From: Oscillospiraceae bacterium
GTDB lineage: Bacteria; Bacillota; Clostridia; Oscillospirales; Acutalibacteraceae
Assembly (NCBI GenBank): GCA_015066565.1
Contig: SVOB01000001.1
Coordinates: forward strand, 1,178,001-1,242,000
Length of the DNA: 64,000 nt
Reading direction: 5' to 3'
Both the position numbers and the translations under genes were made by a program. Every line of letters begins with the position of its first letter. The first letter of the stretch is position 1. This document shows, one piece after another, positions 15,740-27,485 of the stretch. The notes beneath the pieces were generated by a model that searched no databases, had not been told where the DNA came from, and saw nothing but the letters and a program-made list of their open reading frames with translations.

Positions 15740-17056
15740 ATGGATTCGTTTATGGAAATTTGGCAGGTCGTCTGCGACTACTGCCGTGAGCGTATAAACG
15801 AAACGGCTTATAACCTCTGGCTTTCGCCTTTAAAGCCCGTTAGGTTTGAAAACGACTCGGTAACGCTTTATATCAACGACGATTTCAAACGCGGAATTAT
15901 TCTTGACAAATATCTTCCCTTGCTCGGCGACGCGTTTGAAAACACAATGGGCTTTAACGTTAAAATTTATATTACTACCGACGAAAACGAGCTTAAGGAA
16001 ATTGAAACCTCTTCCCAGACGGGCAAGAGTATTTCTTCAAAGGAAATTATAAACGACTTTGCCTCGTTCGTTGTCGGTCCGTCAAATAAATTCGCTTACG
16101 CGGCGGCTAAAAACGTAGCGGCAAATCCGGGTATGTTCTATAACCCGCTGTTTATTTGGGGACGGAGCGGACTCGGTAAAACCCATCTTCTCAACGCTAT
16201 CTGTCTTGAAGTAGAAAAGAATTTTCCCGACGCAAACATTATTTATACAACAAGTGAAAACTTCACTAACGAGCTTGTTTTTTACCTTCAGACCCAGAAC
16301 ACTCAGGCGTTCAGAAATAAATACCGCACCTGCGATATTCTTCTTATAGACGATATTCAGTTCATAGCGGGCAAAGTACAGACTGAAGAAGAGTTTTTCA
16401 ATACCTTTGACACTCTTCATAAAAACGGAAAACAGGTTGTTCTGACCTCGGATAAGCCGCCTAAGGAAATTCAAACTCTTGAGGACAGACTCCGTACGCG
16501 TTTTGAAAACGGTCTTTTAGCCGACGTTCAGCCTCCTGACTATGAAACAAGAATGGCGATTATCAAGAATAAGGCAAAATACTTTAATCTTGAGCTTTCA
16601 AACGAAATTGTAAACTATATTGCCGAAAAGATTAAAAACAACGTACGTCAGTTAGAGGGCGCGGTTAAAAAGATTTACGCCCTTTGTCAGATGCAGGGGA
16701 TTGAACCCTCAATTGAGGTTGCTTCAGAAGCTATAAAGGATATTCTTAACAATTCCCGTCCTGTTGAAGCGACAATTGAAATGATTATTGACCAGACAGG
16801 CAAAACCTTCGGAGTAACTCCGGATAATATCCGTTCCGAGCGCCGTGATGCTTCAATTGTAAACGCAAGACAGATTGCAATGTATATAATGCGTGAAATC
16901 GCAGATATGTCCCTTATCGATATAGGCAAGGTTTTTGGCGGCAAAACACATTCAACCGTAAAGCATTCAATTGACGAGGTTGAAAAGAAAATGGCGTCAA
17001 GCGCTTCCTTTAAATCAAACGTGCTTGATTTAATAAAAAATATACAGGAGTTATAA
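15740..17056 (+). CDS. dnaA: Chromosomal replication initiator DnaA
   Basis: The AAA+ initiator that unwinds oriC. It is 438 residues long. Domain I lies at about 1-85, domain II is short, and the AAA+ core carries Walker A GRSGLGKTHLL near residue 145 and Walker B ILLIDDIQF near 207. The C-terminal HTH domain (about 340-438) has RQIAMYIMREIADMSL and the recognition segment GGKTHSTVKHS. In most bacteria this segment reads GGRDHTTV; the aspartate, a reported base-contact residue (E. coli D433), is threonine (T403) here. This change is discussed with the unusual box-like motifs nearby. Ribosome binding site GAAAGGATG precedes the ATG. Confidence 0.98.
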   Translation: MDSFMEIWQVVCDYCRERINETAYNLWLSPLKPVRFENDSVTLYINDDFKRGIILDKYLPLLGDAFENTMGFNVKIYITTDENELKEIETSSQTGKSISSKEIINDFASFVVGPSNKFAYAAAKNVAANPGMFYNPLFIWGRSGLGKTHLLNAICLEVEKNFPDANIIYTTSENFTNELVFYLQTQNTQAFRNKYRTCDILLIDDIQFIAGKVQTEEEFFNTFDTLHKNGKQVVLTSDKPPKEIQTLEDRLRTRFENGLLADVQPPDYETRMAIIKNKAKYFNLELSNEIVNYIAEKIKNNVRQLEGAVKKIYALCQMQGIEPSIEVASEAIKDILNNSRPVEATIEMIIDQTGKTFGVTPDNIRSERRDASIVNARQIAMYIMREIADMSLIDIGKVFGGKTHSTVKHSIDEVEKKMASSASFKSNVLDLIKNIQEL

Positions 17057-17204
17057 ACAAGTTTTCGTTTTTAGACAGTAAGTTTTGAACATACAGTGTT
17101 TTCCTGTATATACATTGAACACCCGTAAAAAAGTTTTAAAAGAAAAATTTTCCTTAAAAATTGCCTTAAATATACTTTTCTGACGGTTTTAAACAGTTTA
17201 GACA
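17051..17204 (+). promoter_or_regulatory. DnaA-box-like 9-mer cluster between dnaA and dnaN
   Basis: Six same-strand 9-mers of the form (T/C/G)(T/A)(T/A)T-R-R/A-ACA are visible: TTATAAACA 17051, TTTTAGACA 17069, TTTTGAACA 17083, CATTGAACA 17113, TTTTAAACA 17187 and GTTTAGACA 17196. The location matches the incC box cluster of Bacillus oriC. The motif differs from TTATNCACA mainly at position 6 (A/G in place of C). That DnaA binds them is inference. Confidence 0.5.
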
Positions 17205-17280
17205 GCCCCTACTAATACAACTATTTTTATTAATTATTTTTATTAAAAAACAAAAAATTTTTTTAAAGGAGATAAACGGT

Positions 17281-18390
17281 ATGAAATTCACTTGCAATAC
17301 AATCGCATTAAACGAAGCCTGCCAGAATGTTCAGAGAGCGGCTTCCTCAAAAACTACTCTTCCCTCAATTGAAGGTATTCTTCTTAAGGCTGAGGGAAAC
17401 ACTCTTACCCTTACAGGCTATGACCTTGAGGTAGGTATTGTAACAAACATTGAAGCCCGTGTTGAAGAAAGCGGAGCAGTTATTATTAACGCAAGGGTTC
17501 TTTGCGACATAGTAAGAAATCTTCCTACGGACGTCTGCACAATTTCTGCTGACGAAAGACAGACGGTTAAGATTATTTCGGGTGATTTTGAAAACAGCAT
17601 TATGGGTATTTCAGCGGCTGAATATCCCGAGCTTCCGTCAGTTTCCGGCGGTTTCCCGATTGTTTTAAAGGGCGATATCTTAAAGGATATGATAAGAAAA
17701 ACTTATTTCGCCGCTGCCGATAACGACGCTACAAAGGCTGTTCACACAGGCGTTAAGTTTGAAATCAGACAGGGTTCAATCCGTCTTGTAGCGGTTGACG
17801 GCTTCCGCCTTGCAATAAGAAACGAAAAGTTTGACTATGACGGCGAAGAAAAGAACTTCGTTGTTCCGAAAAAAACTCTTACAGAGGTTATTAAGCTTAT
17901 TCCCGACGGAGATGTTACAGTTTCAATGGGCGTTGCTAAAAGACATATTCTCTTTGAAATTGAAAATTACAGCATAGTTTCACGTCTTCTTGACGGCGAA
18001 TTTCTTGACTATAAGGCTGCTATTCCGTCTTCAAGCACAACCGACGTTAAGGCTAACCTCAGACAGCTTATTGAATCGGTTGAGCGTGTTTCAATTATTA
18101 TTGCCGACAGAAACAAGAGCCCGATACGCTGTATCTTTGATAACGACTTAATCCGTGTTTCTTCTTCAACAACCCTCGGTCTTTCAAACGACAAGATGGT
18201 TGCAAAGGTTATAGGAAACAAGGTTGAAATCGGCTTTAACAACAAATTTTTGCTTGACGCATTAAAGGTTTGCGACAGTGACGAGGTTGTTATTAAGTTA
18301 AACGGACCCGTTCAGCCGATTATTATTGTTCCGAACGAGGGCGACAGCTTCCTGTTCCTTGTTCTTCCCATCAGACTTAAAAGAGATTAA
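17281..18390 (+). CDS. dnaN: DNA polymerase III beta subunit (sliding clamp)
   Basis: The ring-shaped processivity clamp, 369 residues, three repeated clamp domains. The start MKFTCNTIALNEACQNVQRA and the C-terminus FLFLVLPIRLKRD (the conserved P-(I/M)-R-L end) are diagnostic. The ribosome binding site AAAGGAGAT lies 7-8 bases upstream. It sits in the standard dnaA-dnaN-yaaA-recF order, with yaaA starting 2 bases after the stop. Confidence 0.97.
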   Translation: MKFTCNTIALNEACQNVQRAASSKTTLPSIEGILLKAEGNTLTLTGYDLEVGIVTNIEARVEESGAVIINARVLCDIVRNLPTDVCTISADERQTVKIISGDFENSIMGISAAEYPELPSVSGGFPIVLKGDILKDMIRKTYFAAADNDATKAVHTGVKFEIRQGSIRLVAVDGFRLAIRNEKFDYDGEEKNFVVPKKTLTEVIKLIPDGDVTVSMGVAKRHILFEIENYSIVSRLLDGEFLDYKAAIPSSSTTDVKANLRQLIESVERVSIIIADRNKSPIRCIFDNDLIRVSSSTTLGLSNDKMVAKVIGNKVEIGFNNKFLLDALKVCDSDEVVIKLNGPVQPIIIVPNEGDSFLFLVLPIRLKRD

Positions 18391-18392
18391 AG

Positions 18393-18641
18393 ATGAAAGT
18401 TATCAAGGCTAAAATTGCCGAAAAAAAGGTTAAACAGATTAAAATTAATACCGACTTTATCCGTCTTGATTCCGCTTTAAAGCTTGCCGACCTCGTTCAG
18501 AGCGGGGGACACGCAAAGGCGGTTATTCAGGACGGTGAGGTTAAGGTAAACGGCGAGATATGTCTTGCGAGGGGAAAAAAGCTTCACGCAGGGGATAAAA
18601 TCGAATTTGAACTTAATGTTATTGAGGTTTCGGGCGAGTGA
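18393..18641 (+). CDS. yaaA: S4-domain RNA-binding protein YaaA/RlbA
   Basis: An 82-residue protein with an S4-like RNA-binding fold: FIRLDSALKLADLVQSGGHA, then IQDGEVKVNGEICLARGKKL and DKIEFEL. This small protein lies between dnaN and recF in most Firmicutes and has been tied to ribosome assembly. The recF start codon overlaps its stop. Confidence 0.93.
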   Translation: MKVIKAKIAEKKVKQIKINTDFIRLDSALKLADLVQSGGHAKAVIQDGEVKVNGEICLARGKKLHAGDKIEFELNVIEVSGE

Positions 18642-19729
18642 TAGTTAATAAGCTGACATTAAAAAATTACCGTAATATAAAAGATTTGGTGCTTAAGCCG
18701 TCAAAGGGAATTAATATAATTTTCGGCGAGAATGCTCAGGGCAAAACCAATCTTATTGAAGCGTTATGGCTTTTTACGGGTTGTAAGAGCTTCCGTACGA
18801 GCAAGGACTCCGAATTAGTCAGCTTTAACGAGGATTTTTCTGTCGCCGAGCTTGAATTTTTTGCTTTTGAGAGAGAACAGACGGCTAAAATCGTCAATGA
18901 GAAAAAAAGAAAAGCGTTTTTGAACGGGGTTGAACTCAGCTCGCCGTCAAAGCTTATAGGCGAATTTACAACCGTTGTTTTTTCTCCCGTTCATCTCTCT
19001 CTTATAAAGGACGGTCCTGCGGCAAGACGGCGTTTTATTGACGTTGCTCTGTGTCAGTTAAAGCCTAGATATGCGGCGTTCTTACAGAAATACAACAAAG
19101 CACTTCAACAGAGAAATTTTTTACTTAAGGATATTCAGTATCATTCGGAACTGCTTGATACGCTTGACGTCTGGGACGAAAGGCTCTGTCAGCTTGCCAC
19201 ACCGATAATTAAGGAAAGACTTGAATATATAAAAATTCTCACACCCGCCTCAAAGGAGGTCTATAACGGACTTTCCGACGGCAAGGAAGAAATGGGTATC
19301 ATCTATAAAAGCGAAGCCGATTTTAACGGCTTGAGCGAGGATGAAATCTATTTTAAATTGAGAGAGCTTGTTAAAAACAGCCGAAAAGAGGATATTATTC
19401 AGAAATCGACCTCAATCGGACCTCACAGAGATGATATTGAAATAACGGTAAACGGACTTTCGGCAAGGTCCTTCGGTTCTCAGGGACAGCAGCGTTCGTG
19501 CGCTATTGCCCTAAAACTTGGCGAAGCCGAAATAGTAAGCTCATTTACGGGAGAAAAGCCCGTTGCGCTTCTTGACGACGTTATGAGCGAGCTTGATGAG
19601 AGCAGACAGGATTATATTTTAAATAAAATCAAGGATTGGCAGGTATTTATAACCTGTTGCGACGAAAATCAGGTTTTGCGCCTTTGCGAAGGAAAAACCT
19701 TTGAAATGAAGGACGGAAGGCTTTTGTAA
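18638..19729 (+). CDS. recF: DNA replication and repair protein RecF
   Basis: An SMC-like ATPase that helps load RecA at gaps, 363 residues. Walker A GENAQGKTNLIEAL is near residue 30, the signature SFGSQGQQRSCAIALKL near 280, and Walker B VALLDDVMSELD near 310. The start is GTG at 18638, overlapping the yaaA stop by four bases. The stop shares a base with the remB ATG (TAATG), implying tight coupling. Confidence 0.96.
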   Translation: MIVNKLTLKNYRNIKDLVLKPSKGINIIFGENAQGKTNLIEALWLFTGCKSFRTSKDSELVSFNEDFSVAELEFFAFEREQTAKIVNEKKRKAFLNGVELSSPSKLIGEFTTVVFSPVHLSLIKDGPAARRRFIDVALCQLKPRYAAFLQKYNKALQQRNFLLKDIQYHSELLDTLDVWDERLCQLATPIIKERLEYIKILTPASKEVYNGLSDGKEEMGIIYKSEADFNGLSEDEIYFKLRELVKNSRKEDIIQKSTSIGPHRDDIEITVNGLSARSFGSQGQQRSCAIALKLGEAEIVSSFTGEKPVALLDDVMSELDESRQDYILNKIKDWQVFITCCDENQVLRLCEGKTFEMKDGRLL

Positions 19730-19971
19730 TGTATTTACAGTTAGGTCAGGATACGGTTATAAGAACCGAAAATATTTTAGGGATTTTTGATTTGGATAAT
19801 ACAACCGTCCAGAAGGGGACAAGGGATTATCTCAATTCGGCTGAAAAAAAGAAAGAAACGAAATATGTTTCCTTTGATTTGCCTAAATCCTTTGTCGTTA
19901 CCGAAAAAAACGGCAAGCGTGAGGTTTATTTAACCCACCTTGCGACAAACACCTTATTCAAACGCAAATAA
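19729..19971 (+). CDS. remB: DUF370/RemB-type extracellular matrix regulator
   Basis: An 80-residue protein of the DUF370 family (YaaB in Bacillus): MYLQLGQDTVIRTENILGIFD-type start and KSFVVTEKNGKREVYLTHLA. RemA/RemB relatives are DNA-binding regulators of matrix genes. It lies between recF and gyrB as in Bacillus. The gene overlaps recF by one base. Confidence 0.88.
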   Translation: MYLQLGQDTVIRTENILGIFDLDNTTVQKGTRDYLNSAEKKKETKYVSFDLPKSFVVTEKNGKREVYLTHLATNTLFKRK

Positions 19972-21975
<2,004 letters not shown>

Positions 21976-21992
21976 GGAAGGGGGAGAGATAA

Positions 21993-24515
21993 ATGGCTGA
22001 ACAGCAGGTTAATTATGATAACCAGAAAATCATTGACGTTGAAATCAGTGATGAAATAAGAAAAGCGTTCCTTGACTATTCAATGAGCGTTATCGTTTCG
22101 CGTGCGTTGCCGGATGTCCGTGACGGTCTAAAACCCGTTCACAGACGTATTCTTTACGCTATGTATAAGAATAATCTCTACCCGACCAACCCCTACCGTA
22201 AGTGCGCTACGACAGTCGGCGACGTGCTCGGTCACTATCACCCCCACGGCGACGCTTCTGTTTACGACGCTATGGTACGTCTTGCCCAGACCTTTTCGCA
22301 AAGGCATATCTTAGTTGACGGTCACGGTAACTTCGGTTCTGTTGACGGCGACCCGCCCGCAGCTTACAGGTACACCGAATCCCGTCTTTCAAAGACGGCT
22401 ATGAAGCTTCTTGAGGATATAAAGAAGGACACGGTTGACTGGACGCCGAACTTTGACGACACCGAAAACGAGCCGACAGTTCTTCCCGCGAGGTTTCCAA
22501 ACCTTCTTGTAAACGGAACTACGGGTATTGCGGTCGGTATGGCGACGAATATTCCGCCTCACAATATGCGTGAGGTTGTTGAGGGTATGTGCTGTGTTAT
22601 AGACAATCCCGACGCTACTCTTGATGATATTATGAAATACATCAAGGGACCCGATTTCCCGACGGCAGGTCTTGTTATGGGAACGAGGGGTATCCGTGAG
22701 GCTTACGCTACGGGCAGAGGTAAAATTTATGTCCGCGCAAGAGCCGAAATTGTTGAGTCCAAGGGCGACAGATTTAAAATAATCGTTACCGAAATTCCCT
22801 ACGCCGTTAATAAGGCAAGGCTTATTCAGAGAATCGCCGAGCTTGTTAAGGATAAGAGAATTGAGGGTATAGCCGATATTCAGGACTATTCCGACAAAAA
22901 GGGTATGCATATCGAAATTACCGTTAAGCGTGACGCTAACGCTCAGGTAGTTCTCAATCAGCTCTATTCAATGACCGATATGCAGGTAACCTTCGGCGCA
23001 ATTCTTCTTGCTCTTGACGACGGCGTTCCGAAGATTATGACCCTTCGCGATATTCTTGATAAATATATCGCTTTCCAGAGGGATATAATTAAAAGGAGAA
23101 CACAGTTCGACCTTAGCAAAGCCCAGGAAAGAGCCCATATTTTAGAGGGTCTTGCAAGAGCTATTGACATAGTGGACGAAATTATCGCCACTATCCGCGC
23201 CTGCAAGGGCGGTCAGGCAGAGGCAAAGGTTGCCATTATGGAAAAATTCGGTTTTGACGACCCTCAGGCTTCGGCTATTGTTGCCTACCGTTTAGGTCAG
23301 TTGGCAGGTCTTGAAATCGAAAAAATCCTCAACGAATTGGACGAACTCCATAAAAGAATCGCCGATTTGACCGATATTCTCGCAAACGAAAAGAGAATTG
23401 ACGAGATTATTAAGGAAGAATCAAGAGAAATCGCCGAAAAATACGGCGACGAGAGAAGAACCGAAATCGCTGCTGTCAGCGGTGAGGTTGACGTTGAGGA
23501 CCTTATCCCCGAAGAAACCTGCGTTTACACCCTTACTACAATGGGCTATATCAAGCGTCAGCCTGTTGACACCTATAAGGCTCAGAACAGAGGCGGCAAG
23601 GGCGTAAAGGGTATGACAAGGCGTGAGGAGGACGTTGCTTCAACAATGTTCACCTGCTCAAGCCACGACTATATTATGTTCTTTACCTCAAAGGGCAGAG
23701 CATACAGATTAAAGGGATATGAAATTCCCGAAAGCAGCCGTACAGGCAAGGGAATGAATATCGTAAATCTTCTTCCGATTGAAACCGGCGAAAAGGTTAC
23801 GGCTATGATTCGCGTTCCCGAATTTGAAACCGAGGAAGCCTATCTCTGTATGGTTACTAAGAAGGGCGTTATCAAGAGGACCGACCTTGACGCATATAAA
23901 AATATCCGTAAATCCGGTATTAACGCTATTAATCTTGACGAGGGCGACGACCTTGCGTGGGTTAAGCTGACTAACGGAAACAACGAGCTTCTTGTCGCTA
24001 CAAGAAACGGTATGGCTATCCGCTTTAACGAAACGGACGCAAGAGCCATAGGAAGAACAGCAAGAGGTATGAAAGCCATTAAGCTAAAGGGCGACGACGA
24101 GGTTATCGGTATGTGCGTTCTTGACGAAAACAAGCAGGTTCTTACCGTCAGCACAACCGGCTTCGGCAGAAGAAGCGATATTTCCGATTACCGACTTCAG
24201 TCGAGGGCAGGCTCGGGTATTATCAACTACAAGACCGACAAAAACGGCAAGGTAGCCGCTGTCGATACGGTTGACGATAATGACGACGTTATTATGATTT
24301 CGGCTGACGGAATTATAATAAGGATGAGCGCCGCCGATATAAGCAGCTTTTCGCGTACCTCAAAGGGCGTTCGCGTAATGCGTACCGACGAGGGAATTGT
24401 AAGCGTTGCCGTTACGGCAAGAATTGAAGAAGAGGAAAATGAAGAAACCGAAACCGCAGCGGGGGCTGCGGAAGAAATAACCGAAAGTGCGGCAGAAGGA
24501 GAGGTAAATGAGTAA
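21993..24515 (+). CDS. gyrA: DNA gyrase subunit A
   Basis: The DNA-cleaving subunit of gyrase, 840 residues. The catalytic tyrosine is Y127 in AAYRYTE. The quinolone-resistance region reads [17 protein letters not shown], so the residue equivalent to E. coli Ser83 is Ala88 (Asp92 is retained). The C-terminal domain carries the GyrA box [10 protein letters not shown] and six-bladed pinwheel repeats. An acidic tail (EEEENEETE) ends the protein. The stop overlaps the start of the next gene by 8 bases. Confidence 0.97.
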   Translation: MAEQQVNYDNQKIIDVEISDEIRKAFLDYSMSVIVSRALPDVRDGLKPVHRRILYAMYKNNLYPTNPYRKCATTVGDVLGHYHPHGDASVYDAMVRLAQTFSQRHILVDGHGNFGSVDGDPPAAYRYTESRLSKTAMKLLEDIKKDTVDWTPNFDDTENEPTVLPARFPNLLVNGTTGIAVGMATNIPPHNMREVVEGMCCVIDNPDATLDDIMKYIKGPDFPTAGLVMGTRGIREAYATGRGKIYVRARAEIVESKGDRFKIIVTEIPYAVNKARLIQRIAELVKDKRIEGIADIQDYSDKKGMHIEITVKRDANAQVVLNQLYSMTDMQVTFGAILLALDDGVPKIMTLRDILDKYIAFQRDIIKRRTQFDLSKAQERAHILEGLARAIDIVDEIIATIRACKGGQAEAKVAIMEKFGFDDPQASAIVAYRLGQLAGLEIEKILNELDELHKRIADLTDILANEKRIDEIIKEESREIAEKYGDERRTEIAAVSGEVDVEDLIPEETCVYTLTTMGYIKRQPVDTYKAQNRGGKGVKGMTRREEDVASTMFTCSSHDYIMFFTSKGRAYRLKGYEIPESSRTGKGMNIVNLLPIETGEKVTAMIRVPEFETEEAYLCMVTKKGVIKRTDLDAYKNIRKSGINAINLDEGDDLAWVKLTNGNNELLVATRNGMAIRFNETDARAIGRTARGMKAIKLKGDDEVIGMCVLDENKQVLTVSTTGFGRRSDISDYRLQSRAGSGIINYKTDKNGKVAAVDTVDDNDDVIMISADGIIIRMSAADISSFSRTSKGVRVMRTDEGIVSVAVTARIEEEENEETETAAGAAEEITESAAEGEVNE

Positions 24516-25542
24516 TTATCCCTACAACCCTTACGGCTATCAGCCGCAACAGTATCAGGAGGAATACAGGCGTATGCAGCAAAACGCCAACGAAAAGCGT
24601 GAATTTCGCCACCGCAGTATTCTTGTCGGCTGTTCAATAATTATTTTTGAATTGCTAACCTTTACCGTTTCAATGGGTCTTGTATTCTCGGGACTTCGTG
24701 AAGTTTATTTCGGAAGCACGCTTTTCTCGTATTCGGTTGAGATGATTTTTTCAATCGTTTCAATGCTCGGAGCTTATTTCATAGCGAAGGCTATGATTGA
24801 TAAAAAGCACGTCGGCTTTATTCCGCTGGCAAAGCCCGAAAACAAAAAGCACGCCCTGCTTCTTATTCCGTTCGGCGTTGCCACCTGCTTTGCGGGAAGC
24901 TATGCAACGGGAATTCTAAATACGGTTCTTGAAGAAATTTTCAACGTAACCTTTGAACAGCCCGAAATCGCCGACCCGAAAACACCGCTTGAAGCGTTTG
25001 TGTTTATACTGAGCGTTTCGGTTGTTCCCGCTATTGTTGAAGAGATTGCCCTGAGGGCAGGCGTTCTTCAGGCTATGAGAAAATACGGCGACTGGTTCGC
25101 TATTTTCACCTCGGCGTTTATTTTCGCCGTTCTTCACGGAAATATGATTCAGACCCCGTTCGCCTTTATTGCGGGAATCGGGCTCGGTTATGTTTTCTGC
25201 GCAACGGGAAGCATCTGGCCGGGAATCATTATTCATTTTATAAACAATTTTACTTCGTGCATAAGCACAATGGGTCCGATATTTGGATTACCCGACGGCA
25301 GCGAAGCCGATAAAGCCGGCGTTATCACGATGGACGACATTTATATGGCGTTCTTCTCGCTTGTTTTAATTGCGGGCGTCGTCTGCTTTGTTCTTTATCT
25401 TATCGACAAAAAGAGACCGGTTCTCAATAAGGATAATTCGACCCTGACCCTTTCCCAGAAGATAGGCGGATTCTTATTTAATATTCCTATGATTATCAGC
25501 CTTATTTATATGGGCTATAACACGGCTCAGTATATCAAGTAG
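24508..25542 (+). CDS. CPBP-family intramembrane glutamic endopeptidase
   Basis: A 344-residue polytopic membrane protein of the CAAX-protease/bacteriocin-processing family. A Tyr/Gln/Pro-rich cytoplasmic N-terminus ([14 protein letters not shown]) is followed by about eight membrane segments. The three active-site motifs are present: EEIALR (EExxxR) near residue 180, FAVLHGN (FxxxH) and HFINN (HxxxN). The substrate is unknown. It overlaps gyrA by 8 bases and precedes tadA by 2, so it is in the gyr operon. Confidence 0.9.
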   Translation: MSNYPYNPYGYQPQQYQEEYRRMQQNANEKREFRHRSILVGCSIIIFELLTFTVSMGLVFSGLREVYFGSTLFSYSVEMIFSIVSMLGAYFIAKAMIDKKHVGFIPLAKPENKKHALLLIPFGVATCFAGSYATGILNTVLEEIFNVTFEQPEIADPKTPLEAFVFILSVSVVPAIVEEIALRAGVLQAMRKYGDWFAIFTSAFIFAVLHGNMIQTPFAFIAGIGLGYVFCATGSIWPGIIIHFINNFTSCISTMGPIFGLPDGSEADKAGVITMDDIYMAFFSLVLIAGVVCFVLYLIDKKRPVLNKDNSTLTLSQKIGGFLFNIPMIISLIYMGYNTAQYIK

Positions 25543-25544
25543 CT

Positions 25545-26012
25545 ATGGGTTTTAATGAAGAAATGATGAAAACCGCGCTGACGGCGGCTTCGGAATGTTT
25601 AAAAGAGGACGAGGTGCCTGTCGGCGCTGTAGTCTGCCGAAACGGCGAAATAGTAGGAGTAGGCAGAAACAGGCGTGAAAGGGGTAAAAACGCCCTTTAC
25701 CACGCCGAAATAGAGGCTATTGACAACGCCTGCAAGGCTTTGGGCGGCTGGCGGCTATGGGAATGTGAAATGTTCGTCACGCTTGAGCCGTGTCCTATGT
25801 GCGCGGGCGCAATTATCAATTCGAGAATAAAAAAGGTCACCTTCGGCGCATACGATAAGAAAAACGGCGCCTGCGGGTCGGTAATTGACCTTTTTTCGCT
25901 TCCGTTTAACCACAGACCCGAGGTTGAGGGCGGTTTTATGGAAGAGGAATGTTCTAAAATTCTTTCCGAATTCTTTTCGGAGTTAAGAAATAAAAAGGAG
26001 AAAAAACAATGA
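25545..26012 (+). CDS. tadA: tRNA-specific adenosine deaminase TadA
   Basis: Deaminates A34 to inosine in tRNA-Arg. It has 155 residues and the zinc/catalytic site is intact: H53-A-E55 (HAEIEAI) and C83-P-M-C86. The VPVGAVV start of the fold is present. The stop overlaps the start of the Mrp gene (ATGA). Related nucleobase deaminases share the motif, but the pattern around RIKKVTFGAYD and SLPFNHRPEV supports TadA. Confidence 0.93.
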   Translation: MGFNEEMMKTALTAASECLKEDEVPVGAVVCRNGEIVGVGRNRRERGKNALYHAEIEAIDNACKALGGWRLWECEMFVTLEPCPMCAGAIINSRIKKVTFGAYDKKNGACGSVIDLFSLPFNHRPEVEGGFMEEECSKILSEFFSELRNKKEKKQ

Positions 26013-26830
26013 GTGAAAACTGTAACGGCAGATGTGAGGACTGCGCTTCAAAGTGTGAGCAAAAGGATTTCAGAGAGCCGTTTAACGAAAATTCAAGCGT
26101 AAAAAAGGTTATCGGCGTTGTAAGCGGTAAGGGCGGCGTAGGAAAATCGCTCGTCACCTCGCTTCTCGCTGTCGCCGCCAATAAAAAGGGCAGTAAAACG
26201 GCTATTCTTGACGCCGATATTACAGGCCCGTCAATCCCGAAGGCTTTCGGCGCTACCGAAAGAGCCTTCGCTACCGACGACGGAATTATTCCGAACAAGA
26301 GCAAAAACGGCGTTGAAATAATGTCAATCAATCTTCTTCTCGAGGATGACGAGGCGCCTGTTGTATGGAGAGGACCCGTTATTTCGGGCGTTGTAAAACA
26401 GTTTTGGCATGAGGTTATCTGGGGAGATATAGACTATATGTTTATTGATATGCCCCCCGGAACGGGCGACGTACCGCTGACTGTTTTCCAGTCGATTCCG
26501 CTTGACGGAATTGTTATTGTAACCACTCCGCAGGATTTGGTTTCAATGATAGTCAAAAAGGCTTACAATATGGCGAAGCTGATGAACATTCCCGTACTCG
26601 GAATTGTTGAGAATATGAGCTATGTCGAATGTCCCGACTGCGGAAAGAAGATTTATATGTTCGGCGAGGGCAAGAGCGAAAAAATCGCCGAAGAACTCGG
26701 TCTTCCGCTTCTCGCCCAGCTTCCTATAAACCCCGAGGTTGCCTCAAGGGTTGACAGCGGTGAAATTGAAGAAGCCGATACGCTTGACCTTTTCATAGCG
26801 CTTAAGAAAATTGACGAAATACTTGACTGA
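26009..26830 (+). CDS. mrp: Mrp/NBP35 family iron-sulfur cluster carrier ATPase
   Basis: A P-loop scaffold/carrier for Fe-S clusters, 273 residues. Four N-terminal cysteines (CNGRCEDCASKC) resemble the NBP35 ferredoxin-like motif. The deviant Walker A is SGKGGVGKSLV near residue 38, and the CxxC cluster-binding pair is in VECPDCGKKIY near 205. Key segments MPPGTGDVPLT and VTTPQDLVS match the family. It ends the gyr-side operon and is followed by a terminator. Confidence 0.93.
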   Translation: MSENCNGRCEDCASKCEQKDFREPFNENSSVKKVIGVVSGKGGVGKSLVTSLLAVAANKKGSKTAILDADITGPSIPKAFGATERAFATDDGIIPNKSKNGVEIMSINLLLEDDEAPVVWRGPVISGVVKQFWHEVIWGDIDYMFIDMPPGTGDVPLTVFQSIPLDGIVIVTTPQDLVSMIVKKAYNMAKLMNIPVLGIVENMSYVECPDCGKKIYMFGEGKSEKIAEELGLPLLAQLPINPEVASRVDSGEIEEADTLDLFIALKKIDEILD

Positions 26831-26842
26831 TAAGAAAAAATT

Positions 26843-26876
26843 AAACGGACGGTTCATTTGAACTGTCCGTTTTTTA
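26843..26876 (+). terminator. Intrinsic terminator after mrp
   Basis: AAACGGAC-GGTTC pairs with GAAC-TGTCCGTTT around a TTG-containing loop, followed by a T-run. It closes the rightward origin operon. Confidence 0.85.
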
Positions 26877-26888
26877 TATTGTTTTTAA

Positions 26889-26966
26889 ACGGACGAGCAA
26901 TGCTCGTCCCTACGAAATAATATGAATAAAATGCAATCGTAGGGGCGACCTGTGGTCGCCCGCAAA
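26889..26966. repeat. Two short palindromic elements (same family as 1209-1650)
   Basis: ACGGACGAGCAATGCTCGTCC with a CCTAC flank at 26889-26915, and CGTAGGGGCGACC-TGT-GGTCGCCCG at 26938-26966. They face in opposite directions and fill the gap between two convergent genes. The second is nearly the complement of the element at 1467-1493. Confidence 0.75.
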
Positions 26967-26998
26967 TTCAGATGTAATTTACGGGGAAGGCTTTTTTG

Positions 26999-27436
26999 TT
27001 ACTGCCTGTCAAAGTAATCTTTGCCCGAACAGATAAAATAGGTTCTTATGAACCCATCCGTTGAAAGAAAGACTATTTCGTCGGTTTCTTCAATATAGAA
27101 AATTCTGTCGCCATCGCCCTCGTCGCTTTCAATTTTCGTCAGTGCGTCGGGATTATTTATAACCGCATTCGCTTTTTCGAGGTATTCCTCGGCGGTTTTG
27201 CAGTATGTATCTGCGCCGTGTTTTTCAAAGTGGTCGTTAAGACTTTTTTTGTTTTTGAAACCGTAGGTTACGGCTTGAGTAACCGTTGTTATTTCGGAAG
27301 TCATACTCGCCGTTGCCTTAGCGGACGGCTTATCCTCGCTGCTGCCTGAAATCGCGGCGTAAAAGCATAGAATAACGCCGAGAATGACTAAGGGTATACC
27401 TGCAAGAGAAGCGGTTTTCTTTTTATTTTCACTCAT
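26999..27436 (-). CDS. Membrane-anchored protein with polymorphic-toxin-like C-terminal domain
   Basis: A 145-residue protein with one N-terminal membrane segment (about residues 12-30, LAGIPLVILGVILCFYAAI), a short Ser/Thr/Ala-rich linker and a compact domain at about 62-145. That domain (SLNDHFEKHGADTYCKTAEE, then ALTKIESDEGDGDRIFYIEE and DGFIRTYFICSGKDYFDRQ) resembles nuclease domains found at the C-termini of contact-dependent and polymorphic toxins. In those, HFxKHG, DGD and (I/V)RTYF are the recurring marks. Activity is unproven; no immunity-like gene is adjacent. The resemblance is from memory and moderate. Confidence 0.55.
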   Translation of the reverse strand: MSENKKKTASLAGIPLVILGVILCFYAAISGSSEDKPSAKATASMTSEITTVTQAVTYGFKNKKSLNDHFEKHGADTYCKTAEEYLEKANAVINNPDALTKIESDEGDGDRIFYIEETDEIVFLSTDGFIRTYFICSGKDYFDRQ

Positions 27437-27450
27437 ATTATCACCTTAAA

Positions 27451-27482
27451 ATGCCGTCTTTCTTCTGAAAGACGGCATTATT
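27451..27482 (-). terminator. Hairpin terminator after galE
   Basis: AATGCCGTCTTTC-AGAA-GAAAGACGGCATT followed by TT on the minus strand, directly past the galE stop. The next gene (ending 26999) starts about 15 bases beyond it. Confidence 0.75.
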
Positions 27483-27485
27483 TTA

